Shown here: positions 1-10,483 of the stretch, piece by piece
Numbering within the stretch: position 1 is the first letter of the stretch
How the letters are laid out: each line of letters starts with the position of its first letter
From: Manihot esculenta
Lineage: Eukaryota > Streptophyta > Magnoliopsida > Malpighiales > Euphorbiaceae
Direction of reading: 5' to 3'
Assembly: GCF_001659605.2 (NCBI RefSeq)
Contig: NC_035172.2
Span: 32,291,342 to 32,355,341 of the forward strand
DNA: 64,000 nucleotides
Translations under genes and position numbers: made by a program
Notes under the pieces: generated by a model
The model's database searches: none
What the model was told of the DNA's origin: nothing
Seen by the model: only the letters and a program-made list of their open reading frames with translations

Positions 1-194
1 TTTTTGAGTTTATGTTATGTCTTGAGCAATGTATGTTGGATTTGTGTTGCTTGATGTGTTGTAGTTGGGGTTTAAGGTAGTTTGAGACCCCTAGGAGCTT
101 GTATGCATGTTTTGGTTGAGCTAAATGCATGTTGGTTTGAGTTTGGAGGCATTTGTGCATGTTTGAACCAAGTTTCTGCCCTTTGGGAGAAACT

Positions 195-440
195 AGGTTC
201 AGCAGCCGAAGGGACTTTCGGCCGCCAAACCCTCTTGTGGAGGCAGCCTTCGGCTGCCGAAGCTTGCCCCCGAAAGGAGACTTTCATCTCTGTCTGGGAG
301 TTTCGGCCGCCGAAAGTGCCGCCGAACATGCATGAGTTTCGCCTCTGTCTGGGAGTTTCGGCCGCCGAAGGTGCCGCTGAACCTGCCTGACTTTCGGCTC
401 TAGAGGGACTTTCGGCCGCCGAACCTGCCGCCGAAAGTGC
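195..440. repeat. GC-rich palindrome cluster in LTR A
   Basis: Repeated TTTCGGCCGCCGAA and near variants (TTCGGCTGCCGAA, AGTGCCGCCGAA), each spaced by a few tens of bases. They are strongly GC-rich and self-complementary. Apparent reading frames through this stretch on both strands only spell the repeat and are not genes. Confidence 0.85.
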
Positions 441-835
441 CCTGTTCAGCCTTCTTTTGCATGTTTTGCATGATTGTTTCATGATGTTCTAGGGGGTTTT
501 TGGGGAGTAGTTTAGAGTTATGTTCATGTATGGTTGGTCCCTCATTTGAGTCCACCTGTGTAGGTTCGGACCCGAGGAACCGAGGACCCCAGCAGTGAGT
601 TCAGCTGCTTCTGAGTCAGTAGAGCTTCAGCCAGAGGTGAGTGGAATAACTCTTATGCTTTTAAATAAATAAACCAATTTTAGCATGATTCACGCATCAT
701 GAATGCCATGAGAAATAATACGGTGCTTGCATTAGAACTCACGAATATGCTGCATTGCATAATATGTTGATGATGCGGATGAATGTTGAATGATCCTTTA
801 GTCCTCATAGGTTATGATATGATGATGATACAGTA

Positions 836-988
836 CGGAAGACCAGTGAGGCCCACTCTACGCCCCTGGCACTATGTAAGAGAAAGACCAGTGAGGCCCA
901 TTCTACGCCCCTGGCATTATGGAATGTTATGTTATGTTATGTTATGTAAGAGAAAGACCAGTGAGGCCCATTCTACGCCCCTGGCACA
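836..988 (+). repeat. Three-copy subrepeat in LTR A
   Basis: Three copies of a unit that reads GAC CAGTGAGGCCCA, then TCTACGCCCCTGGCA. They start near 839, 893 and 954 and are separated by GTTATGTTATG-type spacers. Equivalent but differently numbered and diverged units occur at the same place in the other LTR copies of the family. Confidence 0.85.
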
Positions 989-1593
989 GTTGGACCATGT
1001 AGAGGACTATTGGTGACAAATTCATCCTTGATGTGATTAGCTGTGATGTGATGCATTTCATGTTATCATATATTTTAAATGTTTTATTATTCTGCTCACT
1101 GGGCGTTATAGCTCACCCCTCTCCCTTAACCCCCAGGCTTGCAGGTACAGGGTAGACCAGGAGGTCAGCAAAAGTAATGAAGTCTTATGCATGTAATAGC
1201 TAGAATGTGGACATGACAAATTATAGAATGATGTAATGTAAAAGTACAGTATAGATATATTATGAAATGATGTTTAAGGATGTTAGAAGTGTGCTTGACC
1301 ATAGTTTATTGTAATCCCTTTTTAATACATGATCTTAGATGTTTTATACTGCTTATGTAAACCAACTCAACACATGTTATGCCACCCATTGGGGGCATCA
1401 GTGCATGCATAGGTTGAGTTTGGTGTATGAGAGAATGATTGAAAGAAAAGTTTTAATTTTTATGTATGATTGTTGATCATGTATGGGATTAATCAGGTTC
1501 ACAGGATGTATGTTAGGCTTGCTACGGGTCCCGGCGGCCTTAAGTCGACCCGGATCCTAGCGCCGGTAGCGGTCCGATTTTCGGGTCGTTACA

Positions 1594-2112
1594 GTTGTGA
1601 TGCATTTCATGATGGCATACCTTTATAAACTGTTTTACTGTTATGCTCACTGGGCTTTAGTAGCTCACCCCTTCCCCTAACCCCCAGGTTTGCAGGACCA
1701 GAGGTAGCTCAGGGAGTCAGCAAGGGTAATGGCCATAATTATGTCATGTAATAGAGTATTAGTGGACATGTAATGTAATGAAATGTAAAATGATGTAATG
1801 TAAAGTATTGTAATGAGGATTAGTATTGTGCTTGGCCCTAGTGTTTATTGTAAATCCTTGTTGTACATGATATTGATGTAAATGTTTTAATGATGAGACA
1901 TGTTGAACCAGGCTTGACATATGAGATGTTGACCCAACTGGAGCATTTGATGAGAGCTCCAGTAAGGGGTTTTATGTATACAGTTATGGTGCATGCACAG
2001 GTCAAACTTGGTACATATGTGAAAAGTTTAAAGTTTTTATGTAATTGCATGATCATGTATGGGATTTATCAGGTTTGACAGGATGTATGTTAGGCTTGCT
2101 ACGGGTTCCGGC
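1594..2112 (+). mobile_element. Long-LTR gypsy family, LTR fragment B
   Basis: A piece of the same LTR family. It begins at the internal GTGATGCATTTCATGATGG segment and contains the 'tgctcactgggctttagtagctcaccc' region and the 'gcttgctacgggttccggc' segment close to the 3' end. It stops about 50 bases short of a complete LTR end, where copy C starts. It is missing its own ends on both sides. Confidence 0.75.
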
Positions 2113-2285
2113 TGTAATACCCGGCTAGAGTCCGGTATCGGAAATCCTACCGTCCGGTGGAATTTCGGGTGTTGGAACCCTCTTGAAGGGTAAAAATTGT
2201 GTTTTTCCAAAGGTTTTTCATATGTTTTAATGTTTTGAAGTATAAAGGAACTGAGTTTTTGAAAGAAAAGAACCAAGGGAGAAAG

Positions 2286-2360
2286 GCCAGGTTCGGCCGC
2301 CGAAAGTGAGTTTCGGCCGCCGAACTTGCATGGCATTCGGTTTCACGTTCGGCCGCCGTA
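2286..2360. repeat. Palindrome cluster just upstream of the LTR TATA box
   Basis: Two TTCGGCCGCCGAA-type palindromes plus a half copy (TTCGGCCGCCGTAG) in the 100 bases before the TATA box. Each contains GCCGCC, the core of the ethylene-response-factor GCC box. Confidence 0.8.
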
Positions 2361-2379
2361 GATGGTCTGACCAGCCACC

Positions 2380-2387
2380 TATAAAAG
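2380..2387 (+). promoter_or_regulatory. LTR TATA box (copy C)
   Basis: TATAAAAG within CCAGCCACCTATAAAAGGCC. The same context recurs in the other copies on the other strand (for example CCTATAAATGGGG read from 62277 to 62263). This is the likely core promoter of the retrotransposon. Confidence 0.6.
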
Positions 2388-2893
2388 GCCCTATGTCGGT
2401 CAAATGGATAAGTTTGCTTTCCATTTGCACCAGCAGAGGTGAGACCATGATCTTCCTTGGGTGATTTTCATGTTTTCTCAAATCTTTCAAAGTTTTGATG
2501 AGTTTTTTATGTGGTTTTGAAGTTTTTGAGCAAAAGATCTAAGTTTGGAAGCTTGGAGACTTTGAGAGAGGGTTTCTCCATATCTCCACGTTGGGATCAT
2601 TTATTCTCTCGGTTGGAAGAGGTAAGTGAAGATCCTGAACTTCCTTTCTTGTTTTATGGAGTTTTATGGGTAGATATGCATGTGTAGGTTTAGTGGTAGT
2701 TTTGAGGGTTTTTGGTGATGTTATGTATAAGAGATGTGTTGTTATGTTTGTTGGGGGTTTTAGGTTAGTTTTGGACCCCTTATATGCATGATATATAGTA
2801 TGTGCTAGTTGGGAGTAGTTGGTTGCATGTTGAGTTGTGTTTTGGGGAGTTTTGCATGAAGCAAAACAGGGTTCTGCCTAACTGGAGAACCCA

Positions 2894-3090
2894 GGTTCGG
2901 CCGCCGAAGGAAGGTTCGGCTGCCGAACATGCTAGGAGGTGGTTTCGGCTCCCAAACCTTGCCCCCGAAGGATTGGACTTTCGTCTCTGGAGAGGACTTT
3001 CGGCCGCCGAAGGTGCCGCCGAAAGAACCCGAGTTTCGTCTCTGGAGGGGGGTTTCGGCCGCCGAATCAGCCGCCGAAAGTGCCCTGTCC
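2894..3090. repeat. Palindrome cluster downstream of the TATA box, LTR C
   Basis: About eight copies of TTCGGCCGCCGAA, TTCGGCTGCCGAA or half-sites, 500-700 bases downstream of the TATA box. They would therefore lie in the transcribed part of the element. The arrangement parallels 195-440. Confidence 0.8.
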
Positions 3091-3445
3091 AGCCTTCTTT
3101 TGCATGTTTTATGTGATTGTTTTAGGATGTTTTAGAGGGCTTTGGGGAGTTTTATAGAGTTGTTCTTGAGCTAGTTTGGTCCCTCATTTGAGTCCACTTG
3201 TGTAGGAACGGACCAGAGGAACCAGGGAGGTCAGCAGTGAACATTGCTTCAGAGCCTGCAGAGTCAGTACAGAGTCAGCCCAGAGGTGAGTGGAACTAAC
3301 CTAAATCTTTTAATATGAGAAATTAAATGTTTTTAGCATGTTTCCTGCATCATGAGTATGCAACAGGTTGACTGCATTAGAATTCACGAATATGTGCATT
3401 GCATCTTTTGTTGCTGATGTGGGTGAATGTTGAATGATCCACTTA

Positions 3446-3640
3446 GTCCCTGAGGAAAGACCAGGACCCCATTCTACGGCCTGACACGGATAGGAAAGAC
3501 CAGGACCCCATTCTACGGCCTGCCACGGATAAGGGACTCGAAGACCAGGTGTCCAGTTGGGCCCTAGGGCAATGGTAAGTAATGATATGATATGACAGGA
3601 AGACCAGGACCCCATGCTACGGCCTGGCACAGAAAGGATG
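3446..3640 (+). repeat. Subrepeat block in LTR C
   Basis: Repeats of GAAAGACCAGGACCCCAT followed by TCTACGGCCTG, near 3454, 3493 and 3600, with a diverged unit near 3540. They occupy the same position as the 35-bp units of LTR A but have a different consensus. Confidence 0.75.
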
Positions 3641-4323
3641 CTGGGACTATTTGGTGACAGGTTTACCTTTGATGTGGATTGTCTGAGTTATGATGCATTT
3701 CATGTGAGCATGTTTTGGTAATATGTCTTTATGGTTCTACTCACTGGGCTAGTATAGCTCATCCATCTCCTTTAACCCCAGTCTTGCAGGTTCTGAGTTC
3801 AGGGGGAGTCCAGCAGGGTACAGGAAGAGAGAAGAGTTTGTAATAGTTAGTGTGGACATGTAATATTAAAGAGATGTATAGTATTGATCTATATATAGAA
3901 TTGTGCTTGACCCATATATGTTGTAATCCCTTTTATGTACATGGTCTTTTTATGTAAATGTTTTTGATAAGTTTGAAAACCAGGCTTAACTTTTATGAGT
4001 TGACCCGCCTAGAGCAAGGATGTGAGCTCTAGTTGGGGTTTTATAGTGTTGAGATAGTGCATGCACAGGTTGAGCCTTGGTACAGGAAAAAATTTTAAAT
4101 TTTTTTTACAGAAAATGTATGATCATGTATGGGATTTCACAAATACACAGACAGTATGACAGGCTTGCTACGGGTCCCGGCGGCCTTAAGCCGATCTGAA
4201 TCCTAGCGCCGGTAGCGGTCCGGTTTTCGGATCGTTACAACAAGACCCAGGAAACCTTGTATTTAGGAAAGAAGACATTTTAAGCCCAGCTCAAAATGCA
4301 TCAGTCCTAAACAGGCCCTTAGA

Positions 4324-4509
4324 GTGATAACCTATTCTGTTGCCTTGGGTCCAAAGAGCTTAATCTCATGGGACAACCTGATTGCTATAGCTAAAGAATT
4401 TTATAGTAAAAAACTTGTGAAAGCTAATACAATTAATGAAATAGCTACTGAGCTTCATACAGAATTAATTTCTCGCATGAGCTGGAAGAGGAGAGCTCAA
4501 TCCTCTTAA
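4324..4509 (+). pseudogene. Possible LINE ORF1 tail
   Basis: A 61-residue open stretch with no recognised motif. It lies just upstream of the endonuclease ORF, in the position of the end of ORF1. The assignment rests on position only. The following 160 bases have no clear coding pattern. Confidence 0.35.
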
Positions 4510-4676
4510 CCATAGAATTCAGTTGTTATCGTTGTTGAATTAGAACCAAACTCTGAAACAGAAAAACGTATACGCGCTGTGGATCAAGCTATGAAAACAA
4601 CCAAGAAGCTTTATTCTGGGATTTCTTCTTCTGATAGGGCGGGGGAGGCTAGCCTCAAATGGCCCCAGCATGATCA

Positions 4677-5230
4677 ATGACTCTTATCTCTTGGAACTGT
4701 CAGGGTATGGGGGAATTCCCTGACAGTTCATCATCTCAAAGGGTTATGTAGAACCCATTCTCCTCATCTCCTTTTTGTTATGGAAACCAAAAATAAAAGC
4801 AGAATGGTTAAGAAGGTTATCAATAGTTGTGGTTTCCAAAATTTAGTTTTGGTTGATCCCCATGGTATCTCGGGTGGTCTTGTGTTGGCTTGAAATTCGT
4901 TTTGAAATACTTCTATTATTAAAATGGCCACCTTTTTCATACATGTTGTAATAGCTAACCCAATTTTGGGAATGAATTGGAACATCCTTTTGGTTTATAT
5001 TGATTCTTCTGAATATGTTATGCGTGATCAATTAGATTTTCTCTCCTCTTATTGGACCAACCTAAATGATCCTACTTTTTGTGCAAAAGACTTTAATGCT
5101 ATTCTTAATTCTAATGAATATATTGGTGGGAACTCATGTGTTGACCCCAAATCTCATATCTTCCGCCAGTTTATTAATCGAATCAATTTTATGGATTTGG
5201 ATTTCAATTTCTAGCTATGACTTGGAACAA
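4677..5230 (+). pseudogene. LINE ORF2 endonuclease region, broken
   Basis: Begins with ATG at 4677 and the plant-LINE opening MTLISWNCQGMG. Further on it has recognisable endonuclease text: an AKDFNAILNSNEYIGG segment corresponding to the GDFN motif (G changed to K), then a region ending FMDLDF. The frame changes several times and there are stops. APE-type endonucleases of this kind nick the target DNA in autonomous LINEs; this copy cannot. Confidence 0.75.
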
Positions 5231-5810
5231 CAGGAGAGACGGTTCCAATAACATTCAAGAAAGAATTGACAGGTGCTTAGCTACGTCTCAATCGCTCTTC
5301 AATTTTTTGAGAGTTGTTATTCACCATTTATAGGATGTTTGATCGGATCACTATCCTCTCCTCGTCACTTTTGATCCTCTTGTTCAGAAATCCAAGCAAC
5401 ATTTCAAGTTTGACTCCCGTTGGTGTAATGTTCAAGAGATTAAAAATCTTATTTCTAACAGGTGGTGCAATAATAGCAGAGACAGAGGCCTATCCAGCAT
5501 TCAGTCTAAAATCAAACAATGTAGACATGCCTCTGTTTCATGGCACAAAAATCATCCATCGAATGCAAGACATAGAATTGATCTCCTTCAAAAAGAGCTT
5601 GAAATTGCCAAAAGAAACTCGATTCCTTGGAATGGGTCTCAAATCAGGGAACTTGAAAGTGCTCTTAAGGTAGAATGTAAGCACGAGGAAGCCTTCTGGG
5701 CACAGAAAGCTAGACTAATTAGGTGACCGTAATACTGATTATTTTCATGCTCGAGTTACCCAGCGTAGAAGGAGGAATACACTCATGGGGCTTAAGGACC
5801 ATAATGACAT

Positions 5811-7276
5811 TTGGAGAACTTTTTTACCAGAACGCAAAGCATTGCAGAGAATTATTTTCATAACATTTATGCTTCCACACATCCTATGAACTTTAATGAT
5901 GTCACGATGAACTTGCTTTCACGGGTCACTGATGAGATAAACTATACCCTTACCCAACCGATCTCTAAAGAAGAAATACATGCTGCTACTTTTAGCATCA
6001 ATCCTTCCAAGGCATCGGGTGAGAACGGGATGACAGGGCTTTTCTATCAACGTTTTTTGCATATCGTTGGGGAGGATATTTATAATGCGATTTCTCTTCT
6101 TTCAAAGTGGGAAGATACCTAGAGGAATCAACCACACGCTGAAAACCTTAATTCCTAAAGTTAAGAATGTAGAATCTATTAAAGATATTTATCCGATTGG
6201 GTTGTGTAATGTCTTTTACAAAATCATCTCTAAAGTCCTTACTAATCACCTTCAACCTTTCATGAATGCCATTGTTGGTCCTAAGAAAAATGCCTTCATT
6301 AAAGGATACCTTATCACAGAAAATATTCTTACTAACCATGAGATGGTACATAATCTTAAATCCAGGAGGAAGGGCAAGAATCATGGAATGGTTATCAAGC
6401 TTGATATAAGTAAGGCATATGAGTGTGTAGAATGGATGTACTTTCGACATGCTCCTCTGCTTGGGTTTTCATGATAAATGGGTATCCTGTGTTATAAAAT
6501 GTGTGAGCTCTGTCACCTATTCCATTTAGCTTAATGGACATAGAACTGGTTTTTTCTCTCCTTTCAAAGGCTTAAGACAGGGAGATCCTCTATCACCTTT
6601 TTTATTCATTTTTTGTGTGGAATGTTTATCTAAATTCATTCGCTCTTCTTCCTTATAGTATTTTTTGATCTCTAGATTTTCTCCTTCAATCACTCATCTC
6701 CTATTTTTGGATGACTCCATTTTGTACACTAAAGCAAATATTGAGGAGGCTAGGAAGATTAATCATATTCTGACTAAATATTGTGAAGCTAGTGGCCAAT
6801 CAATTAATCTTGACAAGTCCAGTCTCCTTTTTAGTACTAGCACCCCTCTTGATCTTCGCTGGAGGATTGCTAATCTTTTGAATATCTCCAAAGTAGACAA
6901 TTCTGATAAGTTTTTATGCCTTCCTGGGGATATCTTGAGATCTAAGCAGCAAACTTTTTCATATATTAAGGATCAGATTTCAAACAAAACTATGGGGTGG
7001 AAGGAAAAACTTCTCTCAAAAGGAGGTAGAGAGACTCTTATCAAAGCAATGGCCACGACAATTTCAATATATGTTATGTCTTGCTTTCGCCTTCCTAACT
7101 CTCTTTACAAATCTATCAACTCATTATTATCTAATTTCTGGCAGGCCCAACAAAGAAATGAGAGGAAAATCCATTGGCAATCTTGGAACTCTCTTTGCTA
7201 TCCTAAACACAAAGGAGGGTTAGGTTTCAAAGACCTTGAGAGCTTCAAAATGACACTTCTAGCAAAGCAAGGATAG
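5811..7276 (+). pseudogene. LINE ORF2 reverse transcriptase, broken
   Basis: Reverse-transcriptase fragments in successive frames. Present are the INPSKASGENGMTG segment (6000-6030), KLDISKAYECVEW (6399-6437), [15 protein letters not shown] (6571-6615), the active-site block as LFLDDS near 6705-6722 (usually FADD) and [18 protein letters not shown] (7000-7050). An in-frame stop follows the catalytic block's upstream motif at about 6657, another lies near 7274, and the frame breaks at 6120 and 6474. The reading continues past 7276 into a 166-residue open stretch that matches the LINE connection region (HIGKGDSI, YTVKSGYY). It is non-functional. Confidence 0.85.
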
Positions 7277-7282
7277 CGTATC

Positions 7283-8010
7283 ATGCACCACCTGAACTCC
7301 TTACTTGCTAGAGTCCTCAAAGGTAAATACTTTCCTCACGATTCTTTTATGCAGGCTCGGGAAGGCAATCACTCCTCTTGGGGTTGGAAAAGCATCCTCT
7401 GTGGCAGAACTATTCTTTCAAAAGGCATAAGGTGGCACATTGGGAAAGGAGACTCTATTTTGTGCAAGACATATTGTTGGGTTCCAAATCTTTTTCCTTA
7501 TGCTCCTCAAATCCTAAAGAATCATGATCCAATTGTTACCAGGGCCTCACAACTCTTTGATTATAGATCTAATTCTTGGAATGAGATAGTTGTTCATCAG
7601 AATTTTCATCCAAAGGATGCTAACCATATTTTATCTATTCCTATAGGGTTTCATAGAGGAGATGATAAAATTGTTTGGCATCACAATAACCATAGGGCAT
7701 ATACTGTTAAATCAGGTTATTACTTTACCACATCAATTCTTATGTCGTCTCAAGACGGTAATAGGGCTGGTCTTGGACCTTAATCTCAAGTTAAGTTAGA
7801 CTTTTTATGGAAATAAATTTGGGCTATTCCTCTCCCTACCAAAATAGCAGTCTTCCTTTGATCTCTTATTCATGAGAAATTGTCAGTCAATGCCTTAGTT
7901 CATAAAAGGATCTCTTCTCTTTCTCCAAACTGTGGCTATTGTATAGCCATTGAAACTTGTAGACACGTCTTCTTTGATTGTCCAAGATTTATGAGGATTT
8001 GATTTTCTTT
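7283..8010 (+). pseudogene. LINE ORF2 C-terminal region with RT-associated zinc-binding segment
   Basis: An open stretch to 7783 carries LARVLKGKYFP, RWHIGKGDSI, VWHHNNHRAYTVKSGYY and then, after stops, FLW, AIPLPTKIAVFL, NCGYC and ETCRHVFFDCPRF. The cysteine/histidine pattern (CGYC...C.H.F..C) is typical of the zinc-binding domain that follows LINE reverse transcriptases in plants. Confidence 0.8.
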
Positions 8011-8269
8011 CCTTTCTCTTTAAGGTCTTCCTTTGTTCAAGGGAGTTCCTTTAAGGATTGCTGGTAGAACCTCCTTACAACCTTACCAGATAACAGAAGC
8101 AACAAAGAGGACGTTCAACTCATCGTTATATTAATGTGGAATATCTGGAAGAGTTGAAACTGTCTTCTTTTTAGGAGGAATTTGTGAAGTGAGGATTTTA
8201 TCATTGCTTCAGCCACTTCCATGCAAAGTGATTTTAATAGCAACAACCGAATTGAGCCTTCTTTGTCAA

Positions 8270-8610
8270 ATCAAGGAAGTGCTGAATCTTCCTTTTGGCA
8301 AGTACCGCCTATCAATTTTCTTAAAGCTAACTTTGATGCGGCTGTGGATTCAATTAATTATAAGGAAACCTTTGCAGTGGTCATTAGGAATCGTTGGGGC
8401 ATGATCGTAGATTGAAGGTGTGGAATTATTCATTATATCTCTGATTCCTTGCATTTTGAAAGTTTGGCATGTAGGAAAGCTCCTCCTCCTTATCAAGAAC
8501 AGAGGCTTAAGGCGCATCCAGTTTGAGAGTGATTGCAAGAATCTTATCTCAAGTCTCCTAAGGAACCCTGCTCCTATTAACATCAATATGGTGATTAAGG
8601 ATATTTAGGA
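8270..8610 (+). pseudogene. LINE RNase H-like terminal domain, broken
   Basis: The segment FLKANFDAAVDSINYKETF near 8315-8375 matches the start of the plant LINE/Mutator-adjacent RNase H-like domain, with D of NFDAA as the first acidic residue. After a stop at 8413 the frame changes and resumes with FESDCKNLI, corresponding to the ESD motif. It is followed by non-coding 3' sequence and the A tail. Confidence 0.75.
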
Positions 8611-8789
8611 GTTAAGCAAAACTGTTGATTCTATTTATTTTCTATTTATAAAACGTTTATGTAATAGTTTTGCTCATAACTTGTCACAGAAAACCCTTCG
8701 CTCCCCTTCGTTTCCAGAAATCATATAAATCACTTGTACTTTATTAAGGGTTTAATCCCTTCTTAATGCACTTATCTTTTATCTTTGAC

Positions 8790-8805
8790 AAAAAAAAAAA
8801 AAAAA
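8790..8805 (+). other. LINE poly(A) tail
   Basis: An uninterrupted run of 16 A after CTTATCTTTTATCTTTGAC. It marks the 3' end of the element. Confidence 0.85.
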
Positions 8806-10029
8806 CTATTCACCCAAAATTTAAGTGCCCATTTTGAGGTTTTACTTCAGTCAAATTATTAGATATTCTAAGTACACCGTCTCAATACTGAAATGATGCA
8901 TTAATTAATAAATTTAAATTTAATTTCAATTTCCATGTAAACATGATTATTTAGTAGTGATATTCAATGAATAATTTTAATTTTTAAATAATAAATTATC
9001 CAGAAATAAAAAAGGATATATAACCCAATGATGAAATTAATCAATAATTTGCTACGCTTTCTCAGAATTAATTAGCCTTTTCACCTTCAGCAATGCAGTC
9101 ATGAAAAATTTTATCACTTACACGGATGTAAAGTTTATTTGCACATTTAATTGATGAGAAGTAAGAGTTTTATATTAATCTGTGGATTTCACAATTTTAT
9201 TTATTTTTTAATTTTAAATTATACATTATAATTTTATTAAATATTTTAAATTATGTATTGTGATTTTATTAAATATGTATTTTTTAATTTTAAATTATAT
9301 ATTGTAATTTTAGTAAATATTTTAAATTATATTATGATTTTATTAAATATTATATTATCCAGTAAAACTCACTATGATTTATTAAATTCGAGTTTGAATC
9401 GAGACGGGAATCGAATATAAATTCACTAAAAACTGAATTATTGCTCATGCATCAAATATTATAATTATAATCAAAATTCAATTTGTAAAAGAATTCAAAT
9501 TTAAAAGTTTTGATTAAAAAACTTATTAATAAATATCAAACATATCAAACATCATTTTCATTAAAGAATCAAATTAAACTCAATTTATTTATATACTCAA
9601 AATCTCTAATTTAAATTTAAATAAAATAATTAATGCACCAAAAATTAAAACTAAACTCTAGTTTAAACTTAAACAAAATAATTAATTCACCACAAATTCA
9701 AACTTGTTAAAATTATAATAAAACTTCACTTGAATTTAATTTATTTAAATTTTATTTTAAACTAATAAAATATTAAAAATTTCATTGAATAAATCTCTTA
9801 AATATAAAATTTCAAAAAAGATTATATTTTTATAAAAAAAATAAACTCAACTTTTCCATAAATTTTCGATGTTTAAATTTTAGTTTGAATTAATAAAATA
9901 TTAAAAATTTCATTGAATAAGTCTCTTGATATAAAATCTTAAAAGAGATTATGCTTTTATAAAAAAATTAAACTCAATTTTTTCATAAATTTTCGATGAT
10001 AGATTTACGAAACAGTAATGAGTAAGACT
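8806..10029. other. AT-rich intergenic DNA with local tandem repeats
   Basis: No gene seen. It contains an about 45-base unit (ATTTTAAATTATATATTGTA-like, then ATTTTATTAAAT) repeated four to five times at 9205-9355. A two-copy 128-bp direct duplication follows at 9751-10005. Confidence 0.7.
9751..10005. repeat. Two-copy 128-bp direct duplication
   Basis: The motif TATTAAAAATTTCATTGAAT occurs at 9771 and 9899, 128 bases apart. Each is followed by CTCTT...GATTAT.CTTTTATAAAA, AACTCAA and ATAAATTTTCGATG. The two units differ by scattered changes and short indels. Confidence 0.8.
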
Positions 10030-10483
10030 GAGCATTTGGTCGGTTCGATTCAAAATCGAGCCAACCTGAATAAATCAAAAATTAAAAGTTTAATATTTAC
10101 AAAAATCGAATCAAATTGATTTTAATCAAAAACCGAATCGAATTGAACCGGTTCGATTCGATTTGATTCAGTTCGATTTGATCGATTTTAATTTTTAATA
10201 AATTTTTTATTTTTTAAACTTTATTTTTAGTTTTTTAAAATTTAATTAAAATATTTTAATTTTAATATAATTTAATTTCTCTATATTATTAAAAATAATA
10301 TATTATTATCATTAATTGATTCGGTTTGATTTTTTTAATTTTCTTAATTAAAATCGAATTGAACTGAAATAATTAAAATTTTTAAAATTAAAAATTGAAG
10401 TGAATTAAATTAAATAAAAAATAAATTAAATTTTAAAATTAATTTGATTTAATCGATTTTTTTGGTATGAAGCGAAAAATGCT
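10030..10483 (+). mobile_element. MITE-like element, copy 1
   Basis: An element of about 450 bp with palindrome-like ends rich in TCGGTTCGATT and AATCGAACCG motifs. The inside is AT-rich (ACTTTATTTTTAGTTTTTTAAAATTTAATT). Four other copies lie in the window. The left end is GAGCATTTGGTCGGTTCG and the right end reads AAAAATGCT, giving short imperfect terminal inverted repeats. It has no coding capacity. The transposase superfamily is unassigned because no clear target duplication was seen. Confidence 0.65.

Larger units (their letters stand above)
1..1593 (+). mobile_element. Long-LTR gypsy family, LTR copy A (5' part outside window)
   Basis: The 3' part of a long terminal repeat. It ends in the sequence shared by all copies of this family here: a GGTCCCGGCGGCCTTAAG block, then CTAGCGCCGGTAGCGGTCC, then the terminal GGGTCGTTACA. 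It contains a palindrome cluster (about 195-440) and three copies of a 35-bp subrepeat (836-988). No primer-binding site follows the end, so it is not a 5' LTR joined to an internal region. It runs directly into another fragment of the same LTR family (1594-2112), so copy A probably inserted into that older copy. The other half would lie left of the window. Confidence 0.8.
2113..4239 (+). mobile_element. Long-LTR gypsy family, complete LTR copy C (solo-like)
   Basis: A full-length LTR of about 2127 bp. It starts TGTAATACCCGGC and ends GGATCGTTACA, with TG...CA termini. It has a TATA box near 2380, palindromes both upstream (2286-2360) and downstream (2894-3090) of it, and a subrepeat block at 3446-3640. 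Neither a primer-binding site nor a polypurine tract adjoins either end, so it behaves as a solo LTR. The flanks (TCCGGC on the left, ACAAG on the right) are not a target duplication. Flanking DNA has therefore probably been lost or rearranged. Confidence 0.8.
4240..8805 (+). mobile_element. Degenerate LINE (L1-type non-LTR retrotransposon)
   Basis: A plus-strand LINE remnant. In order it shows a possible ORF1 tail, an endonuclease start, reverse transcriptase, an RT-associated zinc-binding region, an RNase H-like end and a 16-base A run at 8790-8805. Stops and frameshifts break every domain, so it is dead. Its left edge directly follows LTR C at 4239. No target-site duplication was recognised, and the 5' end may be truncated. 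Confidence 0.88.

Noticed and set aside
72..482. Open frames on both strands through the palindrome clusters (also 2802-3157, 22362-22807, 56085-56422, 61560-61942, 62138-62515)
   Set aside because: They translate the repeated TTCGGCCGCCGAA motif into SAAEGAAE- or GRRRCRRK-like strings in several frames at once. No conserved protein is visible and they lie inside LTRs.
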